A stretch of 64,000 nucleotides of DNA. Source: Devosia soli. Its GTDB lineage: Bacteria; Pseudomonadota; Alphaproteobacteria; Rhizobiales; Devosiaceae. Location: contig NZ_LAJG01000042.1 of NCBI RefSeq assembly GCF_000970455.1, positions 1 to 64,000 of the forward strand, given 5' to 3'. This document shows, piece by piece, positions 33,506 to 42,514 of the stretch; within the stretch, counting starts at the first letter, position 1, and every line of letters starts with the position of its first letter. The notes beneath the pieces were generated by a model. That model had not been told where the DNA came from. It ran no database searches and saw nothing but the letters and a program-made list of their open reading frames with translations. A program made the position numbers and the translations under genes.

Positions 33506-35587
33506 ATGACCAAGACCACCCCGCCGCAAGCCAAGCGCGTGTCCCATAGCCACACCCATCATGGCGTCACCCGCGAGGACCCGTGGGCGTGGCTGCGTGC
33601 CCACAACTGGCAGGAGGTCATGCAGAGCCCCGAAACGCTCGATGGGGAAATCCGCGGCTATCTCGAAGCCGAGAATGCCTATTACGAAGACCACTTCGGC
33701 AAGCCGACTGCTGAATTGCAGGACAAGATCTACAAGGAAATCCGTGGCCGCATCAAAGAGGACGATTCCGGCCTTGCCTCGCCCGATGGCCCTTGGGCCT
33801 ATAATTCGCGCATGCTTGAGGGCAAGCAATATCCGCTGGTCGTCCGGACGCCGCGAAACGGTGGCTCAGAGACTGTGCTGCTCGATTGCAATGTCGAAGC
33901 GGGTGACGGCTATTTCGGCTTTGCCGGCGCCGATCATGATGCCAGCCACCGCTATCTCGCTTGGGCGGCCGACCGCGCCGGCTCGGAATATTATGACATC
34001 GTCATCCGCGATCTCGAAACCGGCAAGGATAGCCCGGAAACCATCGCCGAGACCGCCGGCTCTTACGTCTGGAGCAACGATTCCAGGGCAATCTACTATA
34101 CCGAATACGATGACAACCACCGCCCCTACCGCATCCGCCGCCACACGATCGGCACGGAGCAATCCGCCGATCCGATCATCTATGAAGAAAAAGATCCGGG
34201 CTTCTTCGTTGGCGTCGGCAAGACGCAAAACGACAAGTTCATCATCATCGACGCCCACGATCACCAGACTTCCGAAGTCTATCTGATCGACGCCGAAGCG
34301 GGCAGCGAACCGCGCCTCGTTTCGCCGCGCCTCACCGATCGCGAATATGATGTCGAAGAGCGCGACGGCCTTCTTTATATCCGCACCAATGCCGATGGCG
34401 CCGAGGATTTTAAAGTCGTTACCGCTCCGATCGACAATCCGGGCGCCGAGAACTGGACCGACCTCGTCCCCCACGAAGCCGGCACGCTGATCCTCGACAC
34501 CATCGTCCTCAAAAACCATCTCCTCCGCCTCGAGCGCCGCGATGGCCTGCCGCGCATCGTCGTGCGCGATCTCACTTCCGGCAAGGAAGACGTCGTTCGC
34601 TTCGAAGAAGAAGCCTATTCGCTCGGCATGTCGGTGGGCTACGAATTCGACACCACCGTATTCCGCCTCTCTTACTCTTCGCCGACGACGCCCAACCAGG
34701 TCTATGACGTCGATCTCGCGACCGGCTCGCGGAACCTTCTCAAAACCCAGGAAGTTCCCTCCGGCCACGACAAGGACGCTTACGAAACCCGCCGCATCTT
34801 CGCCAAAGCCGCCGACGGCGCCGAAGTCCCGGTAACGCTTCTCTACAAAAAGGGCACGCCGCTCGACGGCAATAACCCTACCCTGCTTTACGGCTATGGC
34901 GCCTATGGCATGTCCATGCCCGCGAGCTTCTCCGTCTCCGTGCTCTCCCTCGTCGATCGCGGTTTCGTCTACGCCATCGCCCACATCCGCGGCGGCATGG
35001 ACAAAGGCTATGCCTGGTACAAAAACGGCCGCCGCGAGCACAAGACCAACACTTTTTCCGACTTCATCGCCGCCGCCGAGGCGCTGATCGAGGCAGGCTA
35101 CACCCAAAAAGGCAAAATCGTCGCGCAGGGCGGTTCCGCCGGTGGCATGCTGATGGGCGCCATAGCCAATATGCGCCCCGATCTCTGGGCCGGCGTCATC
35201 GCCCAGGTGCCCTTCGTCGACGTGCTCAACACCATGCTCGACGACACCCTGCCGCTCACGCCGCCCGAGTGGCCAGAATGGGGCAATCCGATCACTTCGG
35301 AAACAGATTACAAGCGCATCGCCGACTATGCCCCGTATGAGGCCGTCTCGGCTCAAAACTATCCGCCTATCCTTGCCCTCGCTGGGCTCACCGATCCGCG
35401 CGTGACCTATTGGGAGCCCGCCAAGTGGGTGGCGAAACTGCGCGCAACCGCGACGGGCGATGCGCCATTATACCTCAAGACCAATATGGGCGCCGGCCAC
35501 GGCGGCGCTTCGGGGCGTTTCGATCGTCTCAAGGAAACTGCCGAGTGCTATGCCTTTGCGATAAAGTCAGTGGGATTGGACGCTTAG
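33506..35587 (+). CDS. ptrB: Oligopeptidase B (S9 family)
   Basis: A 693-residue serine oligopeptidase that cleaves short peptides after Arg or Lys in the cytoplasm. An N-terminal beta-propeller of about 400 residues precedes an alpha/beta-hydrolase domain. The triad is Ser544 in AQGGSAGGML, Asp630 in AGLTDPRVTYWEP and His665 in NMGAGHGGASGR. YGYGAYGMSMP and AHIRGGMDKGYAWYKNGR are typical of the family. It is a single-gene unit, divergent from the mrp operon. Confidence 0.94.
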   Translation: MTKTTPPQAKRVSHSHTHHGVTREDPWAWLRAHNWQEVMQSPETLDGEIRGYLEAENAYYEDHFGKPTAELQDKIYKEIRGRIKEDDSGLASPDGPWAYNSRMLEGKQYPLVVRTPRNGGSETVLLDCNVEAGDGYFGFAGADHDASHRYLAWAADRAGSEYYDIVIRDLETGKDSPETIAETAGSYVWSNDSRAIYYTEYDDNHRPYRIRRHTIGTEQSADPIIYEEKDPGFFVGVGKTQNDKFIIIDAHDHQTSEVYLIDAEAGSEPRLVSPRLTDREYDVEERDGLLYIRTNADGAEDFKVVTAPIDNPGAENWTDLVPHEAGTLILDTIVLKNHLLRLERRDGLPRIVVRDLTSGKEDVVRFEEEAYSLGMSVGYEFDTTVFRLSYSSPTTPNQVYDVDLATGSRNLLKTQEVPSGHDKDAYETRRIFAKAADGAEVPVTLLYKKGTPLDGNNPTLLYGYGAYGMSMPASFSVSVLSLVDRGFVYAIAHIRGGMDKGYAWYKNGRREHKTNTFSDFIAAAEALIEAGYTQKGKIVAQGGSAGGMLMGAIANMRPDLWAGVIAQVPFVDVLNTMLDDTLPLTPPEWPEWGNPITSETDYKRIADYAPYEAVSAQNYPPILALAGLTDPRVTYWEPAKWVAKLRATATGDAPLYLKTNMGAGHGGASGRFDRLKETAECYAFAIKSVGLDA

Positions 35588-35688
35588 TTCGGGCCTCGTC
35601 ATTGTTGGGACAAGTCAGACTGAATATAACCAATCCGCAATTCCTGTTTCGCCTCAGCGTCATCCATTCCAGAAACGGAGACTAAGCC

Positions 35689-36297
35689 ATGTCGACCAAA
35701 TTCACCCTGCCGCCCCTGCCCTTTGCTTACGATGCGCTCGGGCCCTACATGTCTGCCGAAACGCTTGAATTCCACCATGACAAGCACCACCAGGCCTACG
35801 TCACCAATGGCGAGAAGCTGCTTGAAGGTTCGGGTCTCGAAATCTTGCCGCTCGAAGACATCGTCAAGGAAAGTTTTGGTAAGAATGCCAGCCTCTTCAA
35901 CAATGCCGGCCAGCATTACAACCACGTCCACTTCTGGAACTGGATGAAGCCCAATGGCGGCGGTAACAAGCTGCCCGGCAAGCTCCAGGCAGCAGTCGAT
36001 TCCGATCTCGGCGGCTTCGATAAACTCCGCGCCGATTTCATCCAAGCTGGCACGACCCAGTTCGGCTCCGGTTGGGCCTGGATCGCCGTCAAGAACGGCA
36101 AGCTCGAAATTTCGAAAACCGCAAACGGCGAATCACCGCTCGTTTACGGCGGCAAGCCGATCCTCGGCGTCGACGTCTGGGAGCACTCCTATTACATCGA
36201 CTACCGCAATGCCCGCCCGAAATACCTCGAAGCCTGGTTTGACAATCTCGTAAACTGGGAACACGTCGAGCTGCTCTTCGAAGAAGCCGCCGCCTAA
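35689..36297 (+). CDS. sodB: Superoxide dismutase, Fe/Mn family
   Basis: A 202-residue superoxide dismutase. Metal ligands are His29 (LEFHHDKHHQAYV), His80 (NNAGQHYNHVHFW) and the Asp and His of GVDVWEHSYYIDYRN. Gln76 in AGQHYNH occupies the position that favours iron in E. coli SodB, so an iron or cambialistic enzyme is likely. A GGAG site precedes the ATG and a clear terminator follows. Confidence 0.94.
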   Translation: MSTKFTLPPLPFAYDALGPYMSAETLEFHHDKHHQAYVTNGEKLLEGSGLEILPLEDIVKESFGKNASLFNNAGQHYNHVHFWNWMKPNGGGNKLPGKLQAAVDSDLGGFDKLRADFIQAGTTQFGSGWAWIAVKNGKLEISKTANGESPLVYGGKPILGVDVWEHSYYIDYRNARPKYLEAWFDNLVNWEHVELLFEEAAA

Positions 36298-36318
36298 TTT
36301 TCGCGGTATGCTCAGGTG

Positions 36319-36350
36319 AAACCCGCCCGCGCAAGCCGGCGGGTTTTCTT
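36319..36350 (+). terminator. Terminator of sodB
   Basis: AAACCCGCC (36319-36327) pairs with GGCGGGTTT (36338-36346) and is followed by TCTTTT. It begins 22 bp after the sodB stop. Confidence 0.85.
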
Positions 36351-36481
36351 TTGCCATAAGCATCGGCAAACGCCTGTCGCCGATTAACTTTCCCAAGCCT
36401 TTCTTGCTCCTTCCGGAACCGGAACCTTCACAGCTCCGTTACGGCGTGTTAACGAACCATTTACTATTTCGGGGGGCAGCA

Positions 36482-37036
36482 TTGACGACACGGCCGAAAA
36501 CGGTGGCAATTCTTGCCGCCAATACCGCGCTGACGGCTGTGCTGACCATGGTGCTGGCGGGGGATACGCGCCTGCGCGTTCGATCCTTTGAAAGCGAAGC
36601 CGAACTCTTCGCCTATATGCGCATCGCACCGCTCGATCTGCTGGTCGTCGATTTCGATCGCGAAGGCCGCCCAGCCTATGAAATGGTCGAAGCCATCCGC
36701 CTCGATCCGCGCTTTGTCAGCCGTGATCTTCCGGTCATCGCGCTGACCCGCTCCATACCCCCCCCCATGCGCCACCAGGCGATCAGCGCGGGAATCGACG
36801 AAGTATTGGTCAAGCCCATGTCGCCGCGCCACCTGTTGCAGCGCGTCCAGGCTCGCCTCGTCAATCGCTCGATCGTCGGCTTGGTCGGCTCAGGCTATCG
36901 CGGGCCCGAACGGCGCGATCGCGTTCCATTGGCAAAGCCACAGCCCCAGCCGGCGCGCCGCACGACCGATAACGTCGTTCCGCTTTTCCCCGACCGCCGA
37001 CGCCCCAAGCATCCCGGACTTGAACCGCTGGTTTAG
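36482..37036 (+). CDS. Receiver-domain protein with degenerate acidic site
   Basis: A 184-residue protein with a CheY-like receiver at about residues 5-125. The phospho-acceptor region reads LDLLVVDFDREG, then VIALTRS (Thr) and DEVLVKPMSPRHLLQRV (Lys). The usual acidic pair at the end of the first strand is missing (TVAILAANTALTA), so phosphorylation may be weak or absent. A basic 60-residue tail follows with no output domain. I chose the TTG at 36482, preceded by GGGGGG; the frame is open to 36404 but the added segment does not look coding. Confidence 0.75.
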   Translation: MTTRPKTVAILAANTALTAVLTMVLAGDTRLRVRSFESEAELFAYMRIAPLDLLVVDFDREGRPAYEMVEAIRLDPRFVSRDLPVIALTRSIPPPMRHQAISAGIDEVLVKPMSPRHLLQRVQARLVNRSIVGLVGSGYRGPERRDRVPLAKPQPQPARRTTDNVVPLFPDRRRPKHPGLEPLV

Positions 37037-37083
37037 ATCGTAGCGGTTTCAGATAACGGCCGAAAGCGATCATCCCATTTCGC

Positions 37084-37158
37084 CGTCATTGCCGGGTTTG
37101 TCCCGGCAATCCATCTCGCCTCCGCATGGACTACCGGGACAGGCCGGGCGGTGACGAC
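37084..37158. repeat. Palindromic intergenic repeat, family B copy 1
   Basis: A 75-bp element beginning CGTCATTGCCGGG, with inner hairpins (TTGCCGGG/CCCGGCAA and CCGGGAC..GGCCGGG), and ending GGTGACGAC. A second copy lies at 47339-47420. It occupies the gap between the receiver gene and the SLOG-like gene. Confidence 0.8.
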
Positions 37159-37175
37159 CTAGGTAAACTTACGGC

Positions 37176-37730
37176 CTATCGCTTCTGCTCCAGCACCCAG
37201 CTGACCTTGTTCCACAGGTCGTCCACCGTGTCGGAGAACTGGATGTTCTTGTCGTAGCCCGGCAGCGCGTGGGACAACACATCGCCCGCAAATCCCTTGA
37301 TTACCTCAAAGGCTTTGTGCCGGTTGAGCATCACCACGGGTCGTGTCATGCCGCGCGCCGACCAAGCACCGAACAATGCCGAGGCCGACGCAAGCGATCC
37401 GGGCAGTGCCACCAGCACCTGCACCTCTTCAGCCAGCCGCGCGTGTCGCGCGGCCGCATCGGGCACAACCGTCACCGGCACTTGGGCTAAGGTCGGCGGC
37501 AGCCCCTCGCTGCTATCGGCCAAGATCGAGACCGACCCGCCTGCCGTCTGCGCCGCTGTCATCAGCGGCAACGGCCCGGCCCCATTTTCCCAGAGGCACA
37601 CCAAATGCGCTCCACGCTTGGCAAAGAGCGTGCCGGCCTGAGTCATAAGGCTCGCACGTTCCGGATCGCCCGGCCCCTTGTCGGACGCGAAAATGCCGAT
37701 GACCGGATTGTTTCTTGCCAGCTCAGCCAT
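37176..37730 (-). CDS. Rossmann-type protein, SLOG/LOG-like
   Basis: A 184-residue protein with an alternating alpha/beta pattern: NPVIGIFASDKGPGDPERAS, LFAKRGAHLVCLWENG, VQVLVALPGSLASASALFGA and TRPVVMLNRHKAFEVIKGFA. The VALPGS loop resembles the PGG-x-GT nucleotide site of LOG/SLOG proteins but lacks the second Gly and the Thr, so the activity of classical cytokinin-activating LOG enzymes is unlikely. It begins one base from the stop of the HerA-like gene, so the two form a likely operon. Function is unknown. Confidence 0.6.
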   Translation of the reverse strand: MAELARNNPVIGIFASDKGPGDPERASLMTQAGTLFAKRGAHLVCLWENGAGPLPLMTAAQTAGGSVSILADSSEGLPPTLAQVPVTVVPDAAARHARLAEEVQVLVALPGSLASASALFGAWSARGMTRPVVMLNRHKAFEVIKGFAGDVLSHALPGYDKNIQFSDTVDDLWNKVSWVLEQKR

Positions 37731-39230
37731 TTATCTGCCGCCCTTCAGGCTACCCAGAATGCCGCGCACGATGGCGCTGCCCAGCCGATTGGCGACAGTG
37801 CGGGCGAAGGAATTCATCGCGGCCTCGGCCGGCGTCTGCCGGCTTGATGTGCGCCGGGGCTGGCGGGCTTCTTCGGCCCGCGCCTGGCGCTGCGCCAGCA
37901 CCCGGTCCTCTTCCGCATACTTTGCCCGCTCGTCGGCCAATTGCCGGTCTCGAGCGCGCCGCTCCAGAATTTCGAACGCCGATTCCCGATCGACCACCGT
38001 GTCATAGAGCCCGCCGACCGGCGAATTGGCGAGCGTCGCGTCGCGCTCCGCCGGATTGAGCGGCCCAACTTGCGCCGAAGGCGGCCGGATCAGCGTCCGC
38101 CCCACCATCGAGGGCACGCCCTTATCCTCCAGCACCGACACCAGTGCCTCGCCAATGCCGAGTTGCGTGATGACCTCCTCGGTCGAGAAATCCGGATTGG
38201 GTCTGAACGTCTCTGCCGCGACTTTAACGGCCTTTTGCTCACGCGGCGTATAGGCACGCAGCGCGTGCTGCACGCGGTTGGCAAGCTGGGCCAAAACGTT
38301 CTCCGGAATATCGACCGGGTTCTGCGTCACAAAATAGACGCCGACACCCTTGGAGCGGATGAGTTTGACCACCTGCTCGACCTTATCGATCAGCGCCTTG
38401 GGGGCGTCGTCGAAGAGAAGGTGCGCCTCGTCGAAGAAAAACACCATTTTCGGCTTATCCGGATCGCCCACTTCCGGCAGCTCTTCGAATAGCTCGGACA
38501 GCAGCCACAATAAGAACGTGCCGTAAAGCCGCGGCGAGGCCATGAGTTGATCCGCCGCGAGGATCGAAATGAATCCGCGCCCGTCGCTATCAGTGCGCAT
38601 CAGGTCGGCTATTTCGAGCGCTCGCTCGCCAAAGAAATTATCGGCGCCCTGTTGCTCCAAAACCAACAGCGCTCGCTGGATCGCGCCGATCGAAGCGGTG
38701 GAAACGTTGCCATAGCGCCCCGAAATCTCCTTGGCCCGCTCCTGGAGATTGACCAGCAGCGCGCGCAGATCCTTCAGATCGAGCAGCAGCAGCCCTTCCT
38801 CGTCGGCGACGCGAAAGGCGATGTTGAGCACGCCCTCTTGCGTGTCGTTGAGATCGAGAATGCGACTCAACAGCACCGGCCCCATTTCGGAGATGGTCGC
38901 GCGCACCGGATGGCCCTTGGTCCCGAAAAGGTCCCAAAAGATCACTGGAAATGCGTCATTAGCATAGTCGGTAAAGCCGATCTCCTCGGCGCGCTTGGTC
39001 TGCCATTCCTGGATCGGCTGACCCTTGGCAACCCCCGAAAGGTCGCCCTTGATATCGGCCGCAAAGACCGGCACGCCCGCCGCCGAAAATCCCTCAGCCA
39101 GCGCCTGCAGCGTCACGGTCTTGCCAGTGCCCGTCGCCCCGGTCACCAGCCCATGCCGATTGCCGTATTTGAGGCTGAGATATTCTGGTCGCGTGCTCGT
39201 CCCGAGATAGATCTTGCCGTCGACGAGCAT
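37731..39230 (-). CDS. HerA-like / DUF853 P-loop ATPase (YjgR-like)
   Basis: A 499-residue ATPase of the HerA/FtsK superfamily, close to E. coli YjgR. Walker A is GLVTGATGTGKTVTLQALAE near residue 30, Walker B is KMVFFFDEAHLLFDDA near residue 250, and a sensor-like YFVTQNPVDIPENVLAQLAN follows. The C-terminus is an Arg/Glu/Ala coiled segment and a short basic helix. I used the ATG at 39230 because GAGAGG lies 7 bases before it; ATG 39236 is also possible. No NurA nuclease gene is adjacent, so a DNA-end resection role should not be assumed. Confidence 0.88.
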   Translation of the reverse strand: MLVDGKIYLGTSTRPEYLSLKYGNRHGLVTGATGTGKTVTLQALAEGFSAAGVPVFAADIKGDLSGVAKGQPIQEWQTKRAEEIGFTDYANDAFPVIFWDLFGTKGHPVRATISEMGPVLLSRILDLNDTQEGVLNIAFRVADEEGLLLLDLKDLRALLVNLQERAKEISGRYGNVSTASIGAIQRALLVLEQQGADNFFGERALEIADLMRTDSDGRGFISILAADQLMASPRLYGTFLLWLLSELFEELPEVGDPDKPKMVFFFDEAHLLFDDAPKALIDKVEQVVKLIRSKGVGVYFVTQNPVDIPENVLAQLANRVQHALRAYTPREQKAVKVAAETFRPNPDFSTEEVITQLGIGEALVSVLEDKGVPSMVGRTLIRPPSAQVGPLNPAERDATLANSPVGGLYDTVVDRESAFEILERRARDRQLADERAKYAEEDRVLAQRQARAEEARQPRRTSSRQTPAEAAMNSFARTVANRLGSAIVRGILGSLKGGR

Positions 39231-39485
39231 TGCCATGCCTCTCAATAAAATCGCTAACCCGTTATAGCCACGCCGTTATGGAGCGAACAAGCTTGGCGAG
39301 CATGGCCTACCCAACCACCGGCCCGCACCTCACCCATCATGGGCGAGGCTGGGAGGGGGTGCGGCAGCCGCGACCCAGGCGTCCCGACCACCCTCCTCGC
39401 CAGGTGACCCGCCGCATTTGGAGCGCCGCTAACCAATTCCCCCGCTTTTCCTCGCGCCTTCTTTTAAAGCTGGCACAATGCCGTC
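39231..39485. other. Divergent intergenic region with an imperfect palindrome
   Basis: About 250 bp between the HerA-like gene and the TAT-exported protein gene. It holds an imperfect palindrome CCTCACCCATCATGGGCGAGG at about 39328-39348, followed by GCTGGGAGGGGGTGCGGC, a relative of the other G/C-rich repeats of this window. No gene or clear promoter is recognised. Confidence 0.5.
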
Positions 39486-40769
39486 ATGCGCCAAGACATC
39501 ACGATGACCCGCCGCCATGCCATGTTCGGTCTATCCGCCCTTGCCGCGGTCGCTTCGGCGCCCGTTCAGGCGCAGACGGCCGATCTCGTGCCCGATAGCG
39601 ACGCCGATCAAACCACAGCCCTCCAGGCCGCCATCGACGGCGCCACAGATCGGTTGACCCTGCCCGCCGGACGGTTCCGCGTCGGCCAGATCAATCTCAA
39701 ATCCAATTTCACGCTCGAAGGCGTGCCCGGCGCCACCTGGCTCGTCGCTTCCGGCGGGCCGGCTCTCGTCATCGCCAATCAGCAAAGCACCATCGTCCGC
39801 GACATGGGCTTTACCGGCAATAGCGGCACAGACCCGCTCTTGGGCATCGAAACCGGCACCGATATTACAGTCGAGCGCTGCCATTTTATCGATGGCTCGA
39901 GCATCGCTCTTGGCCTCCATGCCACCTCGGCGCGCATCCGCGATTGCGTCTTCAACAATCATGCCGATTGCGCCATTCATGCCCTCGAAAGCCAGGGCGT
40001 GCTCATCTCCGGCAATCACATCGATGGCTGCGGCAATGCCGGCATCCGCATCTGGCGCGACACGCAGGGTGTCGATGGCTCGATCGTCACCAATAACCGC
40101 ATCGCCAATATCGATTGGAAGGCAGGCGGCAACGGCCAGAACGGCAACGGCATCAATGTCTATCTCGCCGATGAAGTGATCGTTTCAGACAATCACATCA
40201 GCGATTGCGCCTTCACCGCCGTTCGTCTCAACACGACGAAGAACACCGTCGTCTCAGGCAATCAGTGCCGCACCTGCGGCGAGGTCGCGATCTTTTCCGA
40301 ATTCGGTTTTTCTGGCTCGGTCATTGCAGAAAACGTCATCGACGGCGCCGCCACCGGCATTTCCATCACCAATCTGGACAGCGAGGGGCACCTGGCCACC
40401 TGCGCCAACAATATCGTGCGCAATATCCTGCCGAAATCAGCGGTCAATCCGGACACCGTCCCCGTCGGCATCTATGTCGAGGCCGAAGTGTCCGTCACGG
40501 GAAATATCGTCGAAAACGTTCCCGGCATCGGCATTGCCGCCGGCTTCGGCCGCTTCATGCGCTCGATCATCATTTCCAATAATGTGGTCTATGCCAGCGA
40601 CATCGGTATCGGTGTTACCGTTGCCGATAATCCCGGCCCGGTACTGATCGCCGATAATATGGTCTATGAGCCCCGCGTCGGCGAAATCGTCGGCCTAGAA
40701 TGGACCGAGATCACCGAACCGGACCTCCGCGCCGTCGCAGACAAATATCCGCATGTGACGATCAGGTAG
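39486..40769 (+). CDS. TAT-exported right-handed beta-helix repeat protein
   Basis: A 427-residue protein with a twin-arginine signal (TRRHAMFGLSALAAVASAPV, cleavage likely after VQAQ). The mature part is a right-handed parallel beta-helix like that of pectate-lyase-fold proteins, with many rungs of the type GVLISGNHIDGCGNAGIRIW and EVIVSDNHISDCAFTAVRLN. It matches a family of TAT-translocated repeat proteins of rhizobia (TIGR03808-like) with no known activity. The start may be the ATG at 39504. A polysaccharide-binding or lyase role is speculation. Confidence 0.85.
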   Translation: MRQDITMTRRHAMFGLSALAAVASAPVQAQTADLVPDSDADQTTALQAAIDGATDRLTLPAGRFRVGQINLKSNFTLEGVPGATWLVASGGPALVIANQQSTIVRDMGFTGNSGTDPLLGIETGTDITVERCHFIDGSSIALGLHATSARIRDCVFNNHADCAIHALESQGVLISGNHIDGCGNAGIRIWRDTQGVDGSIVTNNRIANIDWKAGGNGQNGNGINVYLADEVIVSDNHISDCAFTAVRLNTTKNTVVSGNQCRTCGEVAIFSEFGFSGSVIAENVIDGAATGISITNLDSEGHLATCANNIVRNILPKSAVNPDTVPVGIYVEAEVSVTGNIVENVPGIGIAAGFGRFMRSIIISNNVVYASDIGIGVTVADNPGPVLIADNMVYEPRVGEIVGLEWTEITEPDLRAVADKYPHVTIR

Positions 40770-40824
40770 GATCCACCTGACCTCAGTCCGACACTTGCTG
40801 AGACGACTGAGCACCACCAGCAGA

Positions 40825-40858
40825 TCCCTCCCCCTACCAGGGGGAGGCCAGGTGGGGT
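40825..40858 (-). repeat. Palindromic intergenic repeat, family A copy 4
   Basis: CCTCCCCCT-ACC-AGGGGGAGG followed by CCAGGTGGGG. The copy ends 5 bp from the asparaginase stop codon (40863), in the same orientation as the other stop-adjacent copies. Confidence 0.85.
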
Positions 40859-40862
40859 TTTG

Positions 40863-41864
40863 CTAGAACCCGACCGCCCGCATCTCACCCACCACCGTCT
40901 TCCGCACATTGACCGTCGGCTGCCGCGCAAAACTCTCCAGCACTATCCGCTGCGCCTCATCCGGCTCCGCAAACTTCAGCAGCAGCGCCGCGACCATGGC
41001 CTGGCTCGCCGCCATATTGCCGTCGTCGCATTTGAGCGCGTAGCCAAAACCCTTGTCTCGGATGGCGCCGCATTGCACGCCCTCGGCGCCGCCCTTTTGC
41101 ATCACCCGGCCACCAAAGGCCTCCATCACCAGCGTATCGAGATGCCCCGTTCCCGCGACGAGGAGCGGGTGCGTAGTCGCCGCATTGAACAGCGCCTGCA
41201 CCCCCGCCGCGTGCCCGGCATCGAGGCCCTTCCCCGTCGCCATGCGCGCAAAGCCATGCGCCCAGGCGCGGATCGGCGCCGCCCAGGTCGGGATCGAGCA
41301 CCCATCGGTCCCACAGCGATCCTCGGTGAGCCCTTCGCCGATCACCGCTTCCACCGCCGCCCGCACCGCGCGCTGCACATCGTGCTCGCGGCTAACATAG
41401 CCCGCCGTCGGCACGCCCATGGCCAGCGCCACGCTCAGCATTCCCGCATGCTTGCCCGAGCAATTATTGTGGAGCGCGCTCGGCTCCTCGTGCTTTTCGC
41501 GCAGATCCTCCCGCGCCGCGCCATTGGTCGGCTGGTGCGCGCCGCATTCGAGCGTCGCCTCCGACAGCCCCATGCGCTCCAAGAATCTGCCCACCCGGCT
41601 CGTATGCACCTCTTCGCCATGATGCGAGGCGCACGCCAGCGCCAGTTCTTCCGAGGAATGATGAAACCGCTCGACCGCATGCCGATCAAAGATCGCCAGG
41701 GCCTGCATTGATTTGATCGCCGAGCGCGGAAAGACCGGCCGCTCGATATCCCCCGCCGAGGCAATGATCCGCCCATCGGCATCCATCACGACGAAGGCGC
41801 CGCGATGGCGATTTTCCACCCAATTGCCGCGCACGGCCTCGGCGAGAACGGGATTGGCATCCAT
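40863..41864 (-). CDS. ansA: L-asparaginase, Rhizobium etli AnsA (ReAV-like) type
   Basis: A 333-residue asparaginase of the class typified by the Rhizobium etli enzyme, unrelated to the E. coli type I/II fold. Landmarks are PVFPRSAIKSMQALAIF (the Ser-x-x-Lys pair), CASHHGEEVHTSRV, LHNNCSGKHAGMLSVA and DRCGTDGCSIPTWA, with the conserved Cys and Lys residues present. It hydrolyses L-asparagine to aspartate and ammonia. A GGAG site precedes the ATG. It forms a single-gene unit. Confidence 0.9.
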   Translation of the reverse strand: MDANPVLAEAVRGNWVENRHRGAFVVMDADGRIIASAGDIERPVFPRSAIKSMQALAIFDRHAVERFHHSSEELALACASHHGEEVHTSRVGRFLERMGLSEATLECGAHQPTNGAAREDLREKHEEPSALHNNCSGKHAGMLSVALAMGVPTAGYVSREHDVQRAVRAAVEAVIGEGLTEDRCGTDGCSIPTWAAPIRAWAHGFARMATGKGLDAGHAAGVQALFNAATTHPLLVAGTGHLDTLVMEAFGGRVMQKGGAEGVQCGAIRDKGFGYALKCDDGNMAASQAMVAALLLKFAEPDEAQRIVLESFARQPTVNVRKTVVGEMRAVGF

Positions 41865-41951
41865 AAAAGAAAACTCCGGTCCAGATAGTCCACGAGGAAC
41901 AATTCTGAACCGGAAAAGTCAATGCATGGGGAGGGTCGGTACACGGTCCCT

Positions 41952-41977
41952 AAAAAGGCCGATGGAGGGGTCGGCCT
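41952..41977 (-). terminator. Terminator of the SH3-domain gene
   Basis: On the minus strand AGGCCGA and TCGGCCT (41971-41977 with 41956-41962) form a 7-bp stem followed by TTTTA. It starts 7 bp past the stop of the SH3-domain gene. Confidence 0.8.
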
Positions 41978-41983
41978 AAAAAT

Positions 41984-42322
41984 TCAAATATCTCTATCGC
42001 CAAGCGGCGAGAGGTAGCGGGAGTTCACCCAACCGCGCGTTTCGCCATTATCGGCAAGGCACCAGTCCGAGCTTTTCGCCACCTCGATACATCGCTCGAC
42101 CCAGACCGGCGTTCCCGGCGCAAAGCTGCCGATCTTCTGCGAATAGCTCGCCGGCCATTTGCGCACCTGCAGCGCGTCCCAAGGCGCGACGCGCGACACT
42201 TGCGCGGGTTGGTCCACATCATAGCCCGCCGCCATGGCCGGCTGCACCACGAACCCGGCAGTCACCGCGATCACGAGACCGCAGAGAGTGGCGACTAAAA
42301 CCTTTTCCTGGCGCTTGTTCAT
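41984..42322 (-). CDS. Secreted bacterial SH3-domain protein
   Basis: A 112-residue protein with a signal peptide (VATLCGLVIAVTAGFVVQ, cleavage near AMAA) and an SH3b fold of about 65 residues: WDALQVRKWPASYSQKIGSF, GTPVWVERCIEVAKSSDWCL and RGWVNSRYLSPL. Two Cys could form a disulfide. Such domains usually bind cell-wall peptides. I used the ATG at 42322, which follows a GGGGGAC site; the longer frame to 42343 has no support. Confidence 0.82.
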   Translation of the reverse strand: MNKRQEKVLVATLCGLVIAVTAGFVVQPAMAAGYDVDQPAQVSRVAPWDALQVRKWPASYSQKIGSFAPGTPVWVERCIEVAKSSDWCLADNGETRGWVNSRYLSPLGDRDI

Positions 42323-42514
42323 TTTCGTCCCCCGACGACACAATTCATGATAGCGCCAACATGGATCAATCCGCTTGAACTCGGCCTGATGGCTCCGTTC
42401 AGTTTCGGTTCATTCGCGCGGGAAGGCGCTGCCTGTTGGCAAGGCTAGCAATTGCGCCTAACGTTCTCCTCAAGACCAGCGCAGAAAATCCGCGTGGAAT
42501 TTGAGGAGGTTCGG

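Noticed and set aside
33866-35356. Long open frame on the minus strand inside the oligopeptidase B gene
   Set aside because: It is an antisense shadow of a high-GC gene with intact catalytic motifs on the plus strand; its product is unlike known proteins and has no ribosome site.
37731-39230. HerA-NurA or defence-type helicase system
   Set aside because: No NurA, Sir2 or other effector gene is adjacent; the protein resembles the widespread housekeeping YjgR type.
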